DNA of 64,000 nt from Nevskia sp. (GCA_021732745.1 JAKFUK010000001.1:260931-324930), one strand, 5' to 3'. Positions 52,243 to 63,619 are shown, counted from the first letter of the stretch. Notes: generated by a model not told the origin, from the sequence alone. Numbers and translations are program-made.

Positions 52243-53436
52243 TTAGTTGACGACAGCCGGCTTGGCGAGGCTGACCGCCGAGCCGTCGTTCAGTGCGTCG
52301 ATCTTTGCCGACAGCACCTGGGTGCCGACGCTCAAGCCCTCGCGCACTTCGACGAACGATGCGTCATCGGTCTTGAGTCCGAGGGTGACCGTACGGCGAA
52401 CGAGTTTTCCGCCGTCGACAACCAGCACGTAAGTCACGCCGGCATCGCTGCGGATGGCGCTAGTCGGTACCGTCGGTGACGGCACAGATTGATCGAGCAC
52501 CAGTTCGCCCTGGGCGAACATGCCGCCCCGGAGCGCACCGTCGGCATTGTCGACCGACAGATACAGCTTGATCGAGCGGGTGCCGGCGTCGGTCGCTGGA
52601 TTGATGCGTTCGACGGTGGCCGCGAATTGCCGATCGCCGTAGCCGCCGACCTTGAAACGCGCGGTCTGGCCGAGCTTGACCGAGGGAATTTCGGAAGCCG
52701 GCGCCGGTGCTTCAAGCTCCAGACGGCTCAGGTCGACAATCGACAGCAGCGGCGCGTCCGGCGACACCTTTTCGCCCGGCTGCGCCATGCGCTGCGACAC
52801 GATGCCGCTGATCGGCGCGCGCACCACGGCGTCATCGAGCCCGATCTGCGCGACTCTGGCCTGCGCTTCGGCCACTTTCACGGTGGCGGCTGCGGCGTCG
52901 TAGGCGCTCTGTGCCGAGTCGTAGGCGTTCTGCGAGATGAATTTCTGTTCCAGCATCTTGGCGTTGGTGTCGCGATTGACGCGGGCCAGCGCCAGATCGG
53001 CACGGGCCTTGTCCAGCGAGGCGCGCTGAGCGTCGAGCTGGGCACCGAGGTTGCGGATGTCGATGCGCGCCAGCACCTCGCCTTTCTGCACGGCCTGGCC
53101 TTCGCGGACCCGCATTTCCAGCACGTCCCCGGACACCCGGGACTTCACCGTGGCCTGCACCAGCGGCGTCAGCGAACCCGACAGCGGCAGCCGCCGCGAC
53201 AAGGCCCGCAATTCGACGGTGGCGACATCCGCAGCCGCGAGTTCCAGCGGGCCGGCCGGCGCTTTCGCTGACTTGTCGACCGCCGGCTTGGCCGCAGCGG
53301 TGGCATCACCCTGCGCCGCGATCCAGACGCCGGTGCCGCCAGCAGCGGCGAGAAAAACGATCAGAAGACCAATCAGCCACGGCTTCAGCCGCCCACGGAC
53401 GCGATCCGGGTGACGGCTCTGGGTGATGACGCTCAT
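52243..53436 (-). CDS. RND efflux adaptor (membrane fusion protein)
   Basis: 397 aa. One N-terminal membrane helix (about 20-40), then the barrel-lipoyl-coiled-coil-lipoyl-barrel order of HlyD/AcrA adaptors: SGSLTPLVQATVKSRVSGDVLEMRVREGQAVQKGEVLARID, a hairpin (LDAQRASLDKARADLALARV), DDAVVRAPISGIVSQRMAQPGEKV, and a C-terminal barrel. The ATG at 53436 is preceded by GGGGAT. Forms a two-gene operon with the pump. Confidence 0.92.
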   Translation of the reverse strand: MSVITQSRHPDRVRGRLKPWLIGLLIVFLAAAGGTGVWIAAQGDATAAAKPAVDKSAKAPAGPLELAAADVATVELRALSRRLPLSGSLTPLVQATVKSRVSGDVLEMRVREGQAVQKGEVLARIDIRNLGAQLDAQRASLDKARADLALARVNRDTNAKMLEQKFISQNAYDSAQSAYDAAAATVKVAEAQARVAQIGLDDAVVRAPISGIVSQRMAQPGEKVSPDAPLLSIVDLSRLELEAPAPASEIPSVKLGQTARFKVGGYGDRQFAATVERINPATDAGTRSIKLYLSVDNADGALRGGMFAQGELVLDQSVPSPTVPTSAIRSDAGVTYVLVVDGGKLVRRTVTLGLKTDDASFVEVREGLSVGTQVLSAKIDALNDGSAVSLAKPAVVN

Positions 53437-53568
53437 GCAGGAATCCCCTGTGGCGCGCGGCCTTTTCAGGCGCGTCTGCCGATTCGGTTGGTGGGTGGCG
53501 TCGCTAGGATGCAGCCACAATGCCGCTTGGATGCGCGAATCGCGAGCGAGGTTTGATTGCCGCGCGTT

Positions 53569-53657
53569 CGTAGGGTGGGCAGGCTGTATCTGCCCACGCG
53601 TGCGCAAGATTCTAACGGTCGCGAATCGGTGGGCAGATGAAGCCTGCCCACCCTACG
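53569..53657. repeat. long inverted repeat (GTAGGGTGGGCAGG type)
   Basis: Arms CGTAGGGTGGGCAGGCT... and ...CCTGCCCACCCTACG with internal TCTGCCCAC / GTGGGCAGA second stem. It begins 132 bp upstream of the adaptor gene and ends 9 bp downstream of proB, so it may act as a terminator or mRNA-stabilising element for proB. Confidence 0.85.
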
Positions 53658-53665
53658 ACACCGTC

Positions 53666-54802
53666 TCAGACCGACAGCACCAGATTGTCGCGATGGATCA
53701 GTTCCGGCTCGCCCGGATAGCCCAGGCGGGCCGGAAGCTCGCTGCTCGGAGCACCGGCGACACGCGCCGCTTCGCAGGAATCGTAGTTGCTCAAGCCACG
53801 GGCGATTTCGCGGCCGTTGAGATCGAGGCAAAGCACCAGATCGCCGCGCCCGAATTCGCCGCTGACCTGACGCACGCCGACCGGCAACAGGCTGCGACCC
53901 TGTTCGCGCAGCACTTTCACAGCGCCGTCGTCGAGCGTCAGCCGGCCACGCACCTGCAACTGCCCGGCGATCCAGCGCTTGCGCGAGGCCATCACCGACT
54001 GCGCAGGCTTGAGGAGCGTGCCGATCGACTCGCCGCCGGCGATCTTCAGCAGCGCGTCCGGCGTGCGGCCGTAGGCAATCACCGTCGCCGCACCGGAGCG
54101 TGCCGCCCAGTGCGCGGCGGTGAGCTTGGTGCGCATGCCGCCGCGACCGAGTTCGCCCTTGGTTTCGCCGGCCATGCCGCCGAGATTGGGATCCGACAGA
54201 TCGGCTTCCGATAACAGCTTGGCATCGGGATTGGTGCGCGGATCGGAGTCGTACAGGCCTTGTTGATCGGTCAGGATCACCAGCAGATCGGCTTCGATCA
54301 GGTTGACGGTCAGCGCACCGAGCGTGTCGTTGTCACCAAGACGGATTTCGTCGGTGGCCACCGTGTCGTTCTCGTTGACGACCGGCACCACGCCGAGCTC
54401 CAGCAAGGTGTTCAAGGTGCCGCGAGCATTGAGATAGCGGCCGCGATCGGAGACATCGTCGTGGGTCAGCAAAATCTGTGCGGCTCTGAGGCCGTGCTTC
54501 TCGAACTCGGTTTCCCAGGCGCGGATCAGGCCCATCTGGCCGACCGCTGCCGCGGCCTGAAGGCCGTGCAGGTTGGTCGGCCGCTTGGCCATGCCGAGCC
54601 GGACCATGCCTTCGGCGACCGCGCCGGACGACACCAGCACCACCTGCCGGCCCTGGGCACGCAGGCCGGCGATCTGGGCGCACCAGTCGGCAATCGCTTC
54701 GCGATCCAGGCCGCGACCGCTGGCGGTGACCATCGCGCTGCCGACCTTGATCACCCAGCGGCGGCTGGTATTCAGCGTTTCACGGCTCTTGGTCTGGGTC
54801 AT
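53666..54802 (-). CDS. proB: glutamate 5-kinase
   Basis: 378 aa. First enzyme of proline synthesis: phosphorylates glutamate. An amino-acid kinase domain ([61 protein letters not shown]) and a C-terminal PUA domain ([23 protein letters not shown]). The ATG at 54802 lies 10 bp after the obgE stop, so they are in one operon. proA is not in the window. Confidence 0.95.
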   Translation of the reverse strand: MTQTKSRETLNTSRRWVIKVGSAMVTASGRGLDREAIADWCAQIAGLRAQGRQVVLVSSGAVAEGMVRLGMAKRPTNLHGLQAAAAVGQMGLIRAWETEFEKHGLRAAQILLTHDDVSDRGRYLNARGTLNTLLELGVVPVVNENDTVATDEIRLGDNDTLGALTVNLIEADLLVILTDQQGLYDSDPRTNPDAKLLSEADLSDPNLGGMAGETKGELGRGGMRTKLTAAHWAARSGAATVIAYGRTPDALLKIAGGESIGTLLKPAQSVMASRKRWIAGQLQVRGRLTLDDGAVKVLREQGRSLLPVGVRQVSGEFGRGDLVLCLDLNGREIARGLSNYDSCEAARVAGAPSSELPARLGYPGEPELIHRDNLVLSV

Positions 54803-54812
54803 GGGTGGGCGT

Positions 54813-55979
<1,167 letters not shown>

Positions 55980-55987
55980 TCAAATGA

Positions 55988-56012
55988 CAAGGCCCCGTCA
56001 GACGGGGCCTTG
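55988..56012 (-). terminator. hairpin between rpmA and obgE
   Basis: CAAGGCCCCGTC-TG-ACGGGGCCTTG stem-loop on the minus strand, 20 bp after the rpmA stop, followed by TCATTTG. The T-run is poor, so it probably attenuates rather than fully ends the rplU-rpmA message. Confidence 0.65.
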
Positions 56013-56032
56013 GTCCAACACATCTGCGCGGA

Positions 56033-56290
56033 TCAGGCCGCGACGATGTCGACGAACTTGCGGCTGTTCGGACCGCGAACCACGAACTTCACGTGGCCAT
56101 CGGCTTTCGCGAACAGCGTGTGGTCGGTGCCGATGCCGCAGTTCAGACCCGGGTGAACCTGGGTGCCGCGCTGGCGGATGATGATGTTGCCGGCGATGAC
56201 CGCTTCGCCGCCAAAACGCTTGACGCCGAGGCGCTTGGACTGCGAATCGCGACCGTTACGGGTTGATCCGCCTGCTTTCTTGTGTGCCAT
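56033..56290 (-). CDS. rpmA: 50S ribosomal protein L27
   Basis: 85 aa. [31 protein letters not shown] is the conserved opening; the N-terminal tail reaches the peptidyl transferase centre. The ATG at 56290 follows AGGAGAAC. 32 bp downstream of rplU, same operon. Confidence 0.97.
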   Translation of the reverse strand: MAHKKAGGSTRNGRDSQSKRLGVKRFGGEAVIAGNIIIRQRGTQVHPGLNCGIGTDHTLFAKADGHVKFVVRGPNSRKFVDIVAA

Positions 56291-56322
56291 TAGCTGTTCT
56301 CCTTACTGACAGACCACCGCGC

Positions 56323-56634
56323 TTAGGCGGTGATCTCCGTGATCGTGATCGCCGTGTAATTCTGGCGGTGGCCCATTTCCTTGTGGTAGTGCTTGCGGCG
56401 GCGATGCTTGATGATGCGGATCTTGTCGCCGCGGCCGTGGGCCGTGACTTCTGCCTTGACGACGGCACCGGTGACGATCGGCGCACCGATCGTGACGGCA
56501 TCGCCATCGGCGACCATCAGCACTTCGCTGAAGCTGACCGTGTCGCCGACGGCGGCAACGATCGTTTCAACCTTGAGGGATTCGCCCGGGGTAACCCGGT
56601 ACTGCTTGCCACCGGTCTTGATGACTGCGTACAT
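56323..56634 (-). CDS. rplU: 50S ribosomal protein L21
   Basis: 103 aa, standard length, binds 23S r[26 protein letters not shown] start and [22 protein letters not shown] near the end. TTGGAG precedes the ATG. First gene of the rplU-rpmA-obgE-proB unit. Confidence 0.97.
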   Translation of the reverse strand: MYAVIKTGGKQYRVTPGESLKVETIVAAVGDTVSFSEVLMVADGDAVTIGAPIVTGAVVKAEVTAHGRGDKIRIIKHRRRKHYHKEMGHRQNYTAITITEITA

Positions 56635-56726
56635 GCTTGTAACTCCAAAGAAAATTACGGCTATCTAGTTGCTTTTGTAAGACCCAACACCAAAAAAATG
56701 CGCGTGAAGAGCCCCGGGAACTCGAC

Positions 56727-56755
56727 ATTCTAGTTTCGTGCTGGCGGCGGGTCAA
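56727..56755 (-). promoter_or_regulatory. sigma70 promoter of rplU-rpmA
   Basis: Minus-strand TTGACC (56755-56750), 17-bp spacer, TAGAAT (56732-56727), a strong match to TTGACA-N17-TATAAT. It lies 93 bp upstream of rplU; the leader contains a T-run preceded by a GC-rich stretch. Confidence 0.8.
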
Positions 56756-56776
56756 TTGGCGCAAGCAAAAGCTATC

Positions 56777-56890
56777 CTCACGCGGGGAACGCGGAGAACG
56801 CGGAGCACGCAGAGAACAGCTAAATCGAGAAAAAAGACGGGAAAGCAGGTGCTTCGCTTTTCTCTGCGTGCTTTGCGTTCTCCGCGTGAG
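56777..56890. repeat. inverted repeat of the CGCAGAGAACGC family
   Basis: Left arm CTCACGCGGGGAACGCGGAG followed by partial tandem AACGCGGAG-type units, right arm complementary and ending TTCTCCGCGTGAG. Fills the gap between the rplU promoter and the alpha/beta hydrolase gene end; no gene seen. Confidence 0.88.
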
Positions 56891-56917
56891 ACCTGCTTTT
56901 CCAGACCAGCAGCGCGA

Positions 56918-57727
56918 TCAAGCCGTGCCGAGGTGCTCGCGAACCAGAATCGCGCAGCGCTCCGGGGATTCGGCCACCGCCCAGTGGCCGGCGCTTTCGA
57001 ACAACTTGGCGTCGCCGGTGCCGAAACTGGTGGCGTAGTGGCGCGGGATGAATGGGTCCAGCGCGCCCCAGAGCACCCGGGTGGGATGCTTCTTGATCAC
57101 GGCGAGCAGCGGCAGCGTCCAGGCGCGGAATTTCTCGGGATCAGCTTCCCGGTAGATGCGCAGCACCTGCGCGCGCGCCGTCTTGTGGAAGTTCGCGTAG
57201 CCCTCGCGAATCTGCTGGCCTGACAGCCCCGGCCCGCCCTGCTTCAAGGTCATGCTGTGCGCTAGCCGACCCAGGATCGGCCAGTCGAACACCTGCATCG
57301 CCAGTTCGCCCAGCCGCGAGCGCCAGACTCGGGCCCAGAAATGCCAGCGGTAGTCAGCGTGCAGCAGCGTGTTGGCGATCACCAGGCGATTCAGCTTGTC
57401 GGGATGGCGCACCGCCCAGGTCAAACCGTAGAAACCGCCGATGTCGTGGACGATCACGTCGACCGGCACGCTGAGGCCGAGCGTAATCACCAGATCGTCC
57501 ACCCATTGCGCGAAACCTTCGAGCGTCACATCGTTCTGCGGCGGAATGGCCGAGGCACCGAAGCCCGGCAGATCGGGCGCTATGCAGTCGTGATGCGTTT
57601 TCAGCCGCGCGATCATCGGCAGCCACAGGCGATGCGAATCCGGATTGCCATGCAGCATCAGCAGCGGCCGGCCCTGCCCTTCGCGGTGCACGAAAACATC
57701 GGCGTCCTGAACTCGTATGGTCGGCAT
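56918..57727 (-). CDS. alpha/beta hydrolase (haloalkane dehalogenase-like layout)
   Basis: 269 aa. LLMLHGNPDSHRLW (HGNP oxyanion motif), nucleophile elbow VHDIGG with Asp instead of Ser, as in haloalkane dehalogenases and epoxide hydrolases, and C-terminal GHWAVAESPERC with the catalytic His. MPTIRVQDADVFVHREGQG is the start; the frame continues upstream only as antisense to the NicO gene. The product could be an epoxide hydrolase or a dehalogenase; halide-binding Trp/Asn residues cannot be settled by eye. Confidence 0.85.
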   Translation of the reverse strand: MPTIRVQDADVFVHREGQGRPLLMLHGNPDSHRLWLPMIARLKTHHDCIAPDLPGFGASAIPPQNDVTLEGFAQWVDDLVITLGLSVPVDVIVHDIGGFYGLTWAVRHPDKLNRLVIANTLLHADYRWHFWARVWRSRLGELAMQVFDWPILGRLAHSMTLKQGGPGLSGQQIREGYANFHKTARAQVLRIYREADPEKFRAWTLPLLAVIKKHPTRVLWGALDPFIPRHYATSFGTGDAKLFESAGHWAVAESPERCAILVREHLGTA

Positions 57728-57877
57728 GGTCCGGCAGCGAAGAAGTTGAAGAAGGGTGGCGGCGCGCTTTATCGGCGACTCCGGCAGCGGCGTCAAACGC
57801 GCCATTCTCGCCGTAAGTAGGAATCCCGCGTAGATTTGCTTAACTGCGGCTCCCGAACACAGCGCAACCTTCGTTCC

Positions 57878-58648
57878 ATGACTGGTTTTTCCATCCTCGC
57901 GGTCGGCTTCGCGCTCGGCATGCGGCACGCGACTGACGCCGACCATCTGGCCGCGATCGCGACGCTGGCCACCCGCGAAAGCTCGCTTCCGCAGGCCTTG
58001 CGCCATGGCCTGGCCTGGGGCATCGGCCACATGCTGACCCTGCTGGCGCTGGGCGGCACGGCGCTGGCGCTCGGCGAAGCGCTGCCGCCGCACTTTGAAG
58101 TGCTGCTCGAATGCTGTGTCGGCGCGATGCTGCTTGCACTGGGTCTGGACGTGTTGCGCCGCCTGAACGGCGAACAGTTGCACTTTCACGCCCATCGTCA
58201 TGGTCCCGGCGAAGCTGAACACTTGCACGCCCACGCGCACAGGGGTGTACCAGCGGATGCCGCCGCCGTGCCGCAATTCGCCAATCTGAGCTTCGCGCCA
58301 CACCACCAGGCGCCGCATCGCCACCCGCTTCCCTCGGCTGCGGCGGTCACAGCGCTGCCGCTGCGCAGCGTGATGATCGGCGTCATGCATGGCATGGCTG
58401 GCTCGGCAGCGCTGATCCTGCTGAGCTTGCAACAGGCACCGTCGATCGCGATCGGGCTCGGCTATCTGCTGCTGTTCGGCCTGGGCTCGATGGCCGGCAT
58501 GGCCGTCCTTTCGATGCTGATCGCAACACCGCTGCGACTGTCTGCGGGTTCGCTGACCTCGCTGCATCGCTTGCTGACCGGTGCCATCGGCCTGTTCAGC
58601 TGCCTGCTGGGCGCGTGGACACTCTGGGACGCCGCCCAGCGCTGGTGA
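57878..58648 (+). CDS. NicO-family nickel/cobalt transporter or UreH-like
   Basis: 256 aa, about six membrane helices. The metal motif HATDADHLAAI near the N-terminus matches the NiCoT/NicO HxxxDADH signature. A His-rich cytoplasmic loop (HFHAHRHGPGEAEHLHAHAHRG, about 100-122) would buffer metal. The last three helices carry SVMIGVMHGMAGSAAL. No urease or hydrogenase genes lie nearby, so the metal (Ni2+ or Co2+) is open. ATG at 57878; an upstream in-frame ATG lacks a ribosome site. Confidence 0.85.
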   Translation: MTGFSILAVGFALGMRHATDADHLAAIATLATRESSLPQALRHGLAWGIGHMLTLLALGGTALALGEALPPHFEVLLECCVGAMLLALGLDVLRRLNGEQLHFHAHRHGPGEAEHLHAHAHRGVPADAAAVPQFANLSFAPHHQAPHRHPLPSAAAVTALPLRSVMIGVMHGMAGSAALILLSLQQAPSIAIGLGYLLLFGLGSMAGMAVLSMLIATPLRLSAGSLTSLHRLLTGAIGLFSCLLGAWTLWDAAQRW

Positions 58649-58651
58649 GCG

Positions 58652-59611
58652 CTACCAGCGCAGCAGCACCGTGCCCCAGGTCATGCCGCCGCCGACACCT
58701 TGCAGCATCACCAGATCGCTGGGCTGGATACGGCCGTCCTTGACCGCCGCATCGAGCGCCAGCGGCACCGACGCCGCCGAGGTATTGCCCTGCTGGGCCA
58801 CGGTGATGACCACTTTTTCCTTCGGCACACCGACCTTGTCGGCCAAGGTGTTGATGATCCGGATATTGGCCTGGTGCGGCACGTACCAGTCGAGCGCAGA
58901 AGCCTTGAGGTTGTTCTTTTCCAGCGCTTCCTGCGCGCATTCGCTCAAGGACTTCACTGCCACGCGGTAGACCGACTGGCCGTCCATCTCCAGATACGGC
59001 GAGCCGCGCAGCTCGCCGCCAGAAATCCCGCCAGGCACCCGCAGGATATGGCTCAGGGAACCGTCCGAATGCAGATGCGAGGACAAAATACCGGGCGCTT
59101 CCGAGGTCTTCAGCACCACGGCCCCGGCGCCATCGCCGAACAGCACGCAGGTGCGGCGATCATTCCAGTCGAGGATGCGCGAGAAAACTTCGGCACCGAT
59201 CACCAGCGCGCATTTGTGCTGGCCGCAGGCGACCAGCTTGTCGGCAATCGCCAGGCCATAAATGAAGCCGGTGCAGACTGCCTGCACGTCGAAAGCTGCG
59301 CCCTTGGTCACGCCGAGCTTGGCTTGCACCAGGCAGGCGGTCGAAGGAAACACCATGTCCGGCGTGGTGGTGGCGACGATGATCAGGTCGATGTCGTCGG
59401 CGGTCACGCCGGCCGACGCCATCGCGGCTCGCGCGGCGTGCAGTGCCAGATCGCTGGTCAATTCGTCGTCGGCAGCGACATGGCGGGCTTCGATGCCGGT
59501 ACGGCTGACAATCCAGTCATCGCTGGTGTCGATCCGGTCTTCGAGTTCCCGGTTGGTGACGATGCGCTTGGGCAGGTAGCTGCCGGTACCGACGATGCGT
59601 GAGTAGGTCAT
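58652..59611 (-). CDS. fabH: beta-ketoacyl-ACP synthase III
   Basis: 319 aa. Starts fatty acid synthesis by condensing acetyl-CoA with malonyl-ACP. Catalytic triad in QAVCTGF (Cys), PHQANIRI (His) and QQGNTSAA (Asn). The gene stands alone: plsX, rpmF and fabD, usual neighbours, are absent on either side, and a large inverted repeat lies upstream. It converges with the NicO gene, leaving 3 bp between stops. The C-terminal [13 protein letters not shown] is complete. Confidence 0.95.
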   Translation of the reverse strand: MTYSRIVGTGSYLPKRIVTNRELEDRIDTSDDWIVSRTGIEARHVAADDELTSDLALHAARAAMASAGVTADDIDLIIVATTTPDMVFPSTACLVQAKLGVTKGAAFDVQAVCTGFIYGLAIADKLVACGQHKCALVIGAEVFSRILDWNDRRTCVLFGDGAGAVVLKTSEAPGILSSHLHSDGSLSHILRVPGGISGGELRGSPYLEMDGQSVYRVAVKSLSECAQEALEKNNLKASALDWYVPHQANIRIINTLADKVGVPKEKVVITVAQQGNTSAASVPLALDAAVKDGRIQPSDLVMLQGVGGGMTWGTVLLRW

Positions 59612-59647
59612 TCGTGAAGTTTAATGAAAGAACGTCAACGACGATGG

Positions 59648-59760
59648 CTCACGCAGAGAACGCGGAGCACGCAGAGAAAAGCCACAGCGAGAAAAGCCTT
59701 TCAATAACAGAAGCTTTTCGCCTTTGCTGTTCTCTGCGCGCTCAGCGTTCTCCGCGTGAG
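59648..59760. repeat. inverted repeat of the CGCAGAGAACGC family
   Basis: Left arm CTCACGCAGAGAACGCGGAG followed by CACGCAGAGAA, right arm TTCTCTGCGCGC...TTCTCCGCGTGAG. Arms of about 30 bp each. Between the fabH start and the pyc stop; no gene seen. Confidence 0.9.
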
Positions 59761-59785
59761 GTCGCCTTTTTCCTGAAGCGCCGCC

Positions 59786-62700
59786 CTACTCCAGCTCGAT
59801 CAGCAGATCCCGCGTGTTCACCGTCGAACCCGGCTTGGCGTGGATGGCCTTGACCTTGCCGTCGCGCGGCGCGCCGAGCACGGTTTCCATCTTCATCGCT
59901 TCGAGCGCCAGCAGCGGCTCGCCCTTCGCGACGATCTGGCCCTTCTGCACCGCCACACGCACCACCATGCCCGGCATCGGCGCGCCGACATGGCCGGTAT
60001 TGCCCTCTTCCGCCTTCGGCGTTTCGAACGCGGCCTTGGCACCGGCTTTCGGCACCCGGACCAGACGCGACTGGCCGTTCAGCTCGAAGAACAGCTTGAC
60101 GATTCCCTCGTCTTCGAACTCGGTACGGCTTTGCAGGCGGATCACCAGGGTCTTGCCGGTGTCGATGTCGACGCTGATCTCTTCCTGATCCTTCAAGCCG
60201 TAGAAGAAGGTCGGCGTCGGCAGGGTCGAGACATCGCCGTAGAGCTTGCGATGCTCGACGAAGTCGCGGAACACCTTGGGGTACATCAGATAGGACGCGA
60301 GATCGGCATCGTTGAGTTCTTCGCCGACCAGGGTTTCGGCATCGGCCTTGGTTTGCACCAGATCGACCGGCGCCATCGAGGCTCCGGGACGACCTTCGAG
60401 CGGCGGCTTGCCCTTCAGGATCTTGGCTTGCAGCACCTTCGGCCAGCCATCCGGCGGCACGCCGAGTTCGCCCTTGAACAGGGACACCACCGATTCCGGG
60501 AAGTCGATGTCGCGATCCGGGTTGCTGACATCGTCCGGCGTGAGCCCATTGCCGACCATGAACAGCGCCATGTCGCCGACCACTTTCGAGGTCGGCGTCA
60601 CCTTGACGATGTCGCCGAACAGCTGATTGACCGCCGCATAAGCCCGCGACACTTCCGGCCAGCGCGCTTCCAGCCCCAGCGCCCGACCCTGCTCGCGCAG
60701 GTTGGTGTACTGGCCGCCCGGCATCTCGTGGCGATAGACGTCGGCGGTACCGGAGCGGATATCGGCCTCGAACGGCGCGTAGTAACGGCGCACGCCCTCC
60801 CAGTAGTCGGAGATCGACTGCATGGCGTCGAAATCGACACCGGGATCGCGGTCGGAACCTGACAAGGCTGCCGCAATGGCACCGAGATTCGGCTGCGAAG
60901 TGAGCCCGGACATCGCGTCCATCGCGCCATCCACCGCATCGCAGCCGGCTTCGATCGCCGCCAGCACGCTGGCGGCGGCGATGCCGCTGGTGTCATGGGT
61001 GTGGAAGTGGATCGGCAGGCCGATTTCCTGCTTCAGGGCCCGCACCAGTTCGCGTGCCGCGCGCGGCTTGCAGATGCCGGCCATGTCCTTGATGCCGAGA
61101 ATGTGGGCACCGGCCTTCTCAAGCTGCTTCGCCATGTCGACGTAGTACTTGAGGTTGTATTTCGGCCGCGTGCTGTCGAACAGATCGCCGGTGTAGCAGA
61201 TGGTGCCTTCGCAGACCGCGCCGTTTGCGATCACCGCATCCATCGCCACCCGCATGTTGTCGACTGCGTTCAGCGAATCGAAGACGCGGAAGATGTCGAT
61301 GCCGTTCTTCGCAGCCTGCTGCACGAAATACTGAACGACGTTGTCCGGGTAATTGGTGTAACCGACGGCGTTGGCCGAGCGCAGCAGCATCTGGAATGGA
61401 ATGTTCGGCACTGCCGAGCGGAGCATTGCCAGGCGCTGCCAGGGATCTTCCTTCAGAAAGCGCATGGCCACGTCGAACGTCGCCCCGCCCCAGCATTCCA
61501 GCGACAGCAGCTGCGGCAGCAGTCGCGCGTAATGCGGCGCGATGTCGGTCATGTCGCGGGTGCGCATGCGCGTCGCGAACAGGCTCTGGTGGGCATCGCG
61601 CATCGTGGTGTCGGTCAACAGCACCTGCGGCTGCGCCTTGATCCAGTCGGCAAAACCCTTCGGACCGCGCGCTTTCAACTCGTCGCGCAAGCCCTTCGGC
61701 GGCGGCGACAGCAGATCCAGCTTTGGCTTCAGCGGCAAGGCGAGGATGCCTTCCGGCGCCTTGCGGCCCTTCATTTCCGGGTTGCCGTTGATCGCGACAT
61801 CGCCGATGAAGCGCAGCACCTTGGTGGCGCGATCGCGGCGCGCGGTGAAGCGGAACAGTTCCGGCGTGGTGTCGATGAAGCGCGTCGTGCAGTCGCCGGA
61901 CTTGAACAGCGGATGCAGGATGACGTTTTCCAGAAACTGGAGATTGGTCGACACGCCACGAATCCGGAACTCTCTGAGCGCGCGGTCCATGCGGGCGATC
62001 GCTTCCTTGGCGGTCGGTGCCCAGGCGGTGACTTTCACCAGCAGCGAATCGTAGTAAGGCGTGATCACCGCGCCCGAATACGAGGTGCCGCCGTCCAATC
62101 TCAGGCCGAAACCGGCCGGGCTGCGATAGGCCAGGATGCGCCCGTAATCGGGCGTGAAGCCGTTTTCCGGATCTTCGGTGGTAACGCGGCATTGCAGCGC
62201 GAAACCATCGAGCTTGACCTTGTCCTGGGCGGGCAGCAGACCATCGGCCGCGCCGATCATCGCGCCTTCGGACACCCGAATCTGGGCCTTGACGATGTCG
62301 ACACCGGTCACTTCCTCGGTAACCGTATGCTCGACCTGGATGCGCGGATTGACTTCGATGAAGTAGAACTTGTCGGTATCGGCATCCATCAGGAATTCGA
62401 CGGTGCCGGCGTGGGTGTAGCCGACCTGCTTGCACAGGCGCACCGCAGCATCGCAAAGCTCGACCCGACGCTCCGGGGTCAGGTAATGCGCCGGCGCGCG
62501 CTCGACGACCTTCTGGTTGCGGCGCTGCACCGAGCAATCGCGCTCGAACAGATGGATCAGGTTGCCGTGCTCGTCACCGAGCACCTGCACTTCGACATGG
62601 CGGGCGCGACGAATGAGCTTTTCGAAATAGGCTTCGTCATTGCCGAACGCCGCCAGCGATTCGCGACGCGCCGATTCCACTGCGGCCGGCAATTCCGCCT

Positions 62701-63226
62701 CGTTCTCGATGGCCCGCATGCCGCGGCCGCCGCCGCCCCAGCTGGCTTTCAGCATCACCGGATAGCCGATTTCGGCGGCGATCTTCTTCACTTCCTCGAT
62801 GTCGCGCGGCAGCGCCTGCGAGGCCGACAGCACCGGCACCTTCGCGGCCTGGGCGGCAGCGCGAGCGGCTACCTTGTCGCCCAGCGCGCGCAGCACGGCG
62901 GGCTTCGGGCCGACGAACAGGATGCCGGCCTCGGCACAAGCCTCGGCGAAGTTCGGATTTTCGGAAAGAAAACCATAACCGGGGTGAATGGCATCGACCC
63001 CGGCACTTTTCGCAATCCGGATGATGTCCGGAATATCGAGATAGGCCGCGATCGGCTTCTGGCCGGCGCCGACCAGATAGCTTTCGTCTGCCTTGAAACG
63101 GTGCAGCGCGAAGCGATCCTCGTGCGCATAGATCGACACGGTGCGCACGCCCATTTCGGCAGCGGCACGCATGACACGGATGGCAATTTCGCCACGATTG
63201 GCGACCAGCAGCTTGCGGATTGGCAT
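59786..63226 (-). CDS. pyc: pyruvate carboxylase
   Basis: 1146 aa, single-chain biotin enzyme that makes oxaloacetate from pyruvate and bicarbonate with ATP. Biotin carboxylase (about 1-450: KLLVANRGEIAIRVMRAA, ASWGGGGRGMR, FIEVNPRIQVEHTVTEEVTG), carboxyltransferase barrel (about 530-820: LLTDTTMRDAHQSLFATRMRT, ECWGGATFDVAMRFL, HFHTHDTSG), tetramerisation/allosteric region and a C-terminal biotinyl domain (1075-1146) with the biotinylated Lys1112 in EAMKM. Full length; no repeat insertion. Its promoter probably lies in the 393-bp gap to 63619. Confidence 0.96.
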   Translation of the reverse strand: MPIRKLLVANRGEIAIRVMRAAAEMGVRTVSIYAHEDRFALHRFKADESYLVGAGQKPIAAYLDIPDIIRIAKSAGVDAIHPGYGFLSENPNFAEACAEAGILFVGPKPAVLRALGDKVAARAAAQAAKVPVLSASQALPRDIEEVKKIAAEIGYPVMLKASWGGGGRGMRAIENEAELPAAVESARRESLAAFGNDEAYFEKLIRRARHVEVQVLGDEHGNLIHLFERDCSVQRRNQKVVERAPAHYLTPERRVELCDAAVRLCKQVGYTHAGTVEFLMDADTDKFYFIEVNPRIQVEHTVTEEVTGVDIVKAQIRVSEGAMIGAADGLLPAQDKVKLDGFALQCRVTTEDPENGFTPDYGRILAYRSPAGFGLRLDGGTSYSGAVITPYYDSLLVKVTAWAPTAKEAIARMDRALREFRIRGVSTNLQFLENVILHPLFKSGDCTTRFIDTTPELFRFTARRDRATKVLRFIGDVAINGNPEMKGRKAPEGILALPLKPKLDLLSPPPKGLRDELKARGPKGFADWIKAQPQVLLTDTTMRDAHQSLFATRMRTRDMTDIAPHYARLLPQLLSLECWGGATFDVAMRFLKEDPWQRLAMLRSAVPNIPFQMLLRSANAVGYTNYPDNVVQYFVQQAAKNGIDIFRVFDSLNAVDNMRVAMDAVIANGAVCEGTICYTGDLFDSTRPKYNLKYYVDMAKQLEKAGAHILGIKDMAGICKPRAARELVRALKQEIGLPIHFHTHDTSGIAAASVLAAIEAGCDAVDGAMDAMSGLTSQPNLGAIAAALSGSDRDPGVDFDAMQSISDYWEGVRRYYAPFEADIRSGTADVYRHEMPGGQYTNLREQGRALGLEARWPEVSRAYAAVNQLFGDIVKVTPTSKVVGDMALFMVGNGLTPDDVSNPDRDIDFPESVVSLFKGELGVPPDGWPKVLQAKILKGKPPLEGRPGASMAPVDLVQTKADAETLVGEELNDADLASYLMYPKVFRDFVEHRKLYGDVSTLPTPTFFYGLKDQEEISVDIDTGKTLVIRLQSRTEFEDEGIVKLFFELNGQSRLVRVPKAGAKAAFETPKAEEGNTGHVGAPMPGMVVRVAVQKGQIVAKGEPLLALEAMKMETVLGAPRDGKVKAIHAKPGSTVNTRDLLIELE

Positions 63227-63508
63227 GTTTCCTGGGGTCTGAGGTCTGGGTCTGGGTTGAAACGGTTCAGGCTTCGCGCATTGCAGCGCGTTTTTGGAAC
63301 TTGCGGATGAGCATGACCATCATCGTTATTACAGCACAGGGAATGCCAGCCAAAAGCACGGGGCAGCCCTGACTTGTGCCGCCGGGGCGAAGGCTGGGCG
63401 CATTTCGACCCGCCGCTGACAGTCAATTGCCGATTGCCGAGAAAAGATGCCTTCGGCGCGATCGAAAGTGTCGGAAATGAGGGAAAAGAACCATCTGACC
63501 GACGCTCG

Positions 63509-63572
63509 TTTTCGATTTCGAGCGATAATTTCAAAATGGATTAATATAAGATTGCGCGTCGAAAATCGAAAA
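63509..63572. promoter_or_regulatory. TTTTCGATTT inverted repeat around an AT-rich promoter region
   Basis: Perfect 10-bp inverted repeat TTTTCGATTT (63509-63518) / AAATCGAAAA (63563-63572) flanking an AT-rich core with GATAAT and TATAAG boxes. It lies in the 393-bp gap between the pyc start and the winged-helix gene start; nothing else is seen there. It is a good candidate operator for one or both genes. Confidence 0.45.
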
Positions 63573-63619
63573 GCTTTGCAACTCTCGACCGACGGCAACC
63601 CGTTTTCCTGGAGTTAAGC

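Noticed and set aside
56918..58567. Minus-strand reading frame extended to 549 codons through the NicO gene
   Set aside because: Only the last 269 codons (from 57727) show alpha/beta hydrolase motifs; the rest is antisense to the NicO coding sequence.
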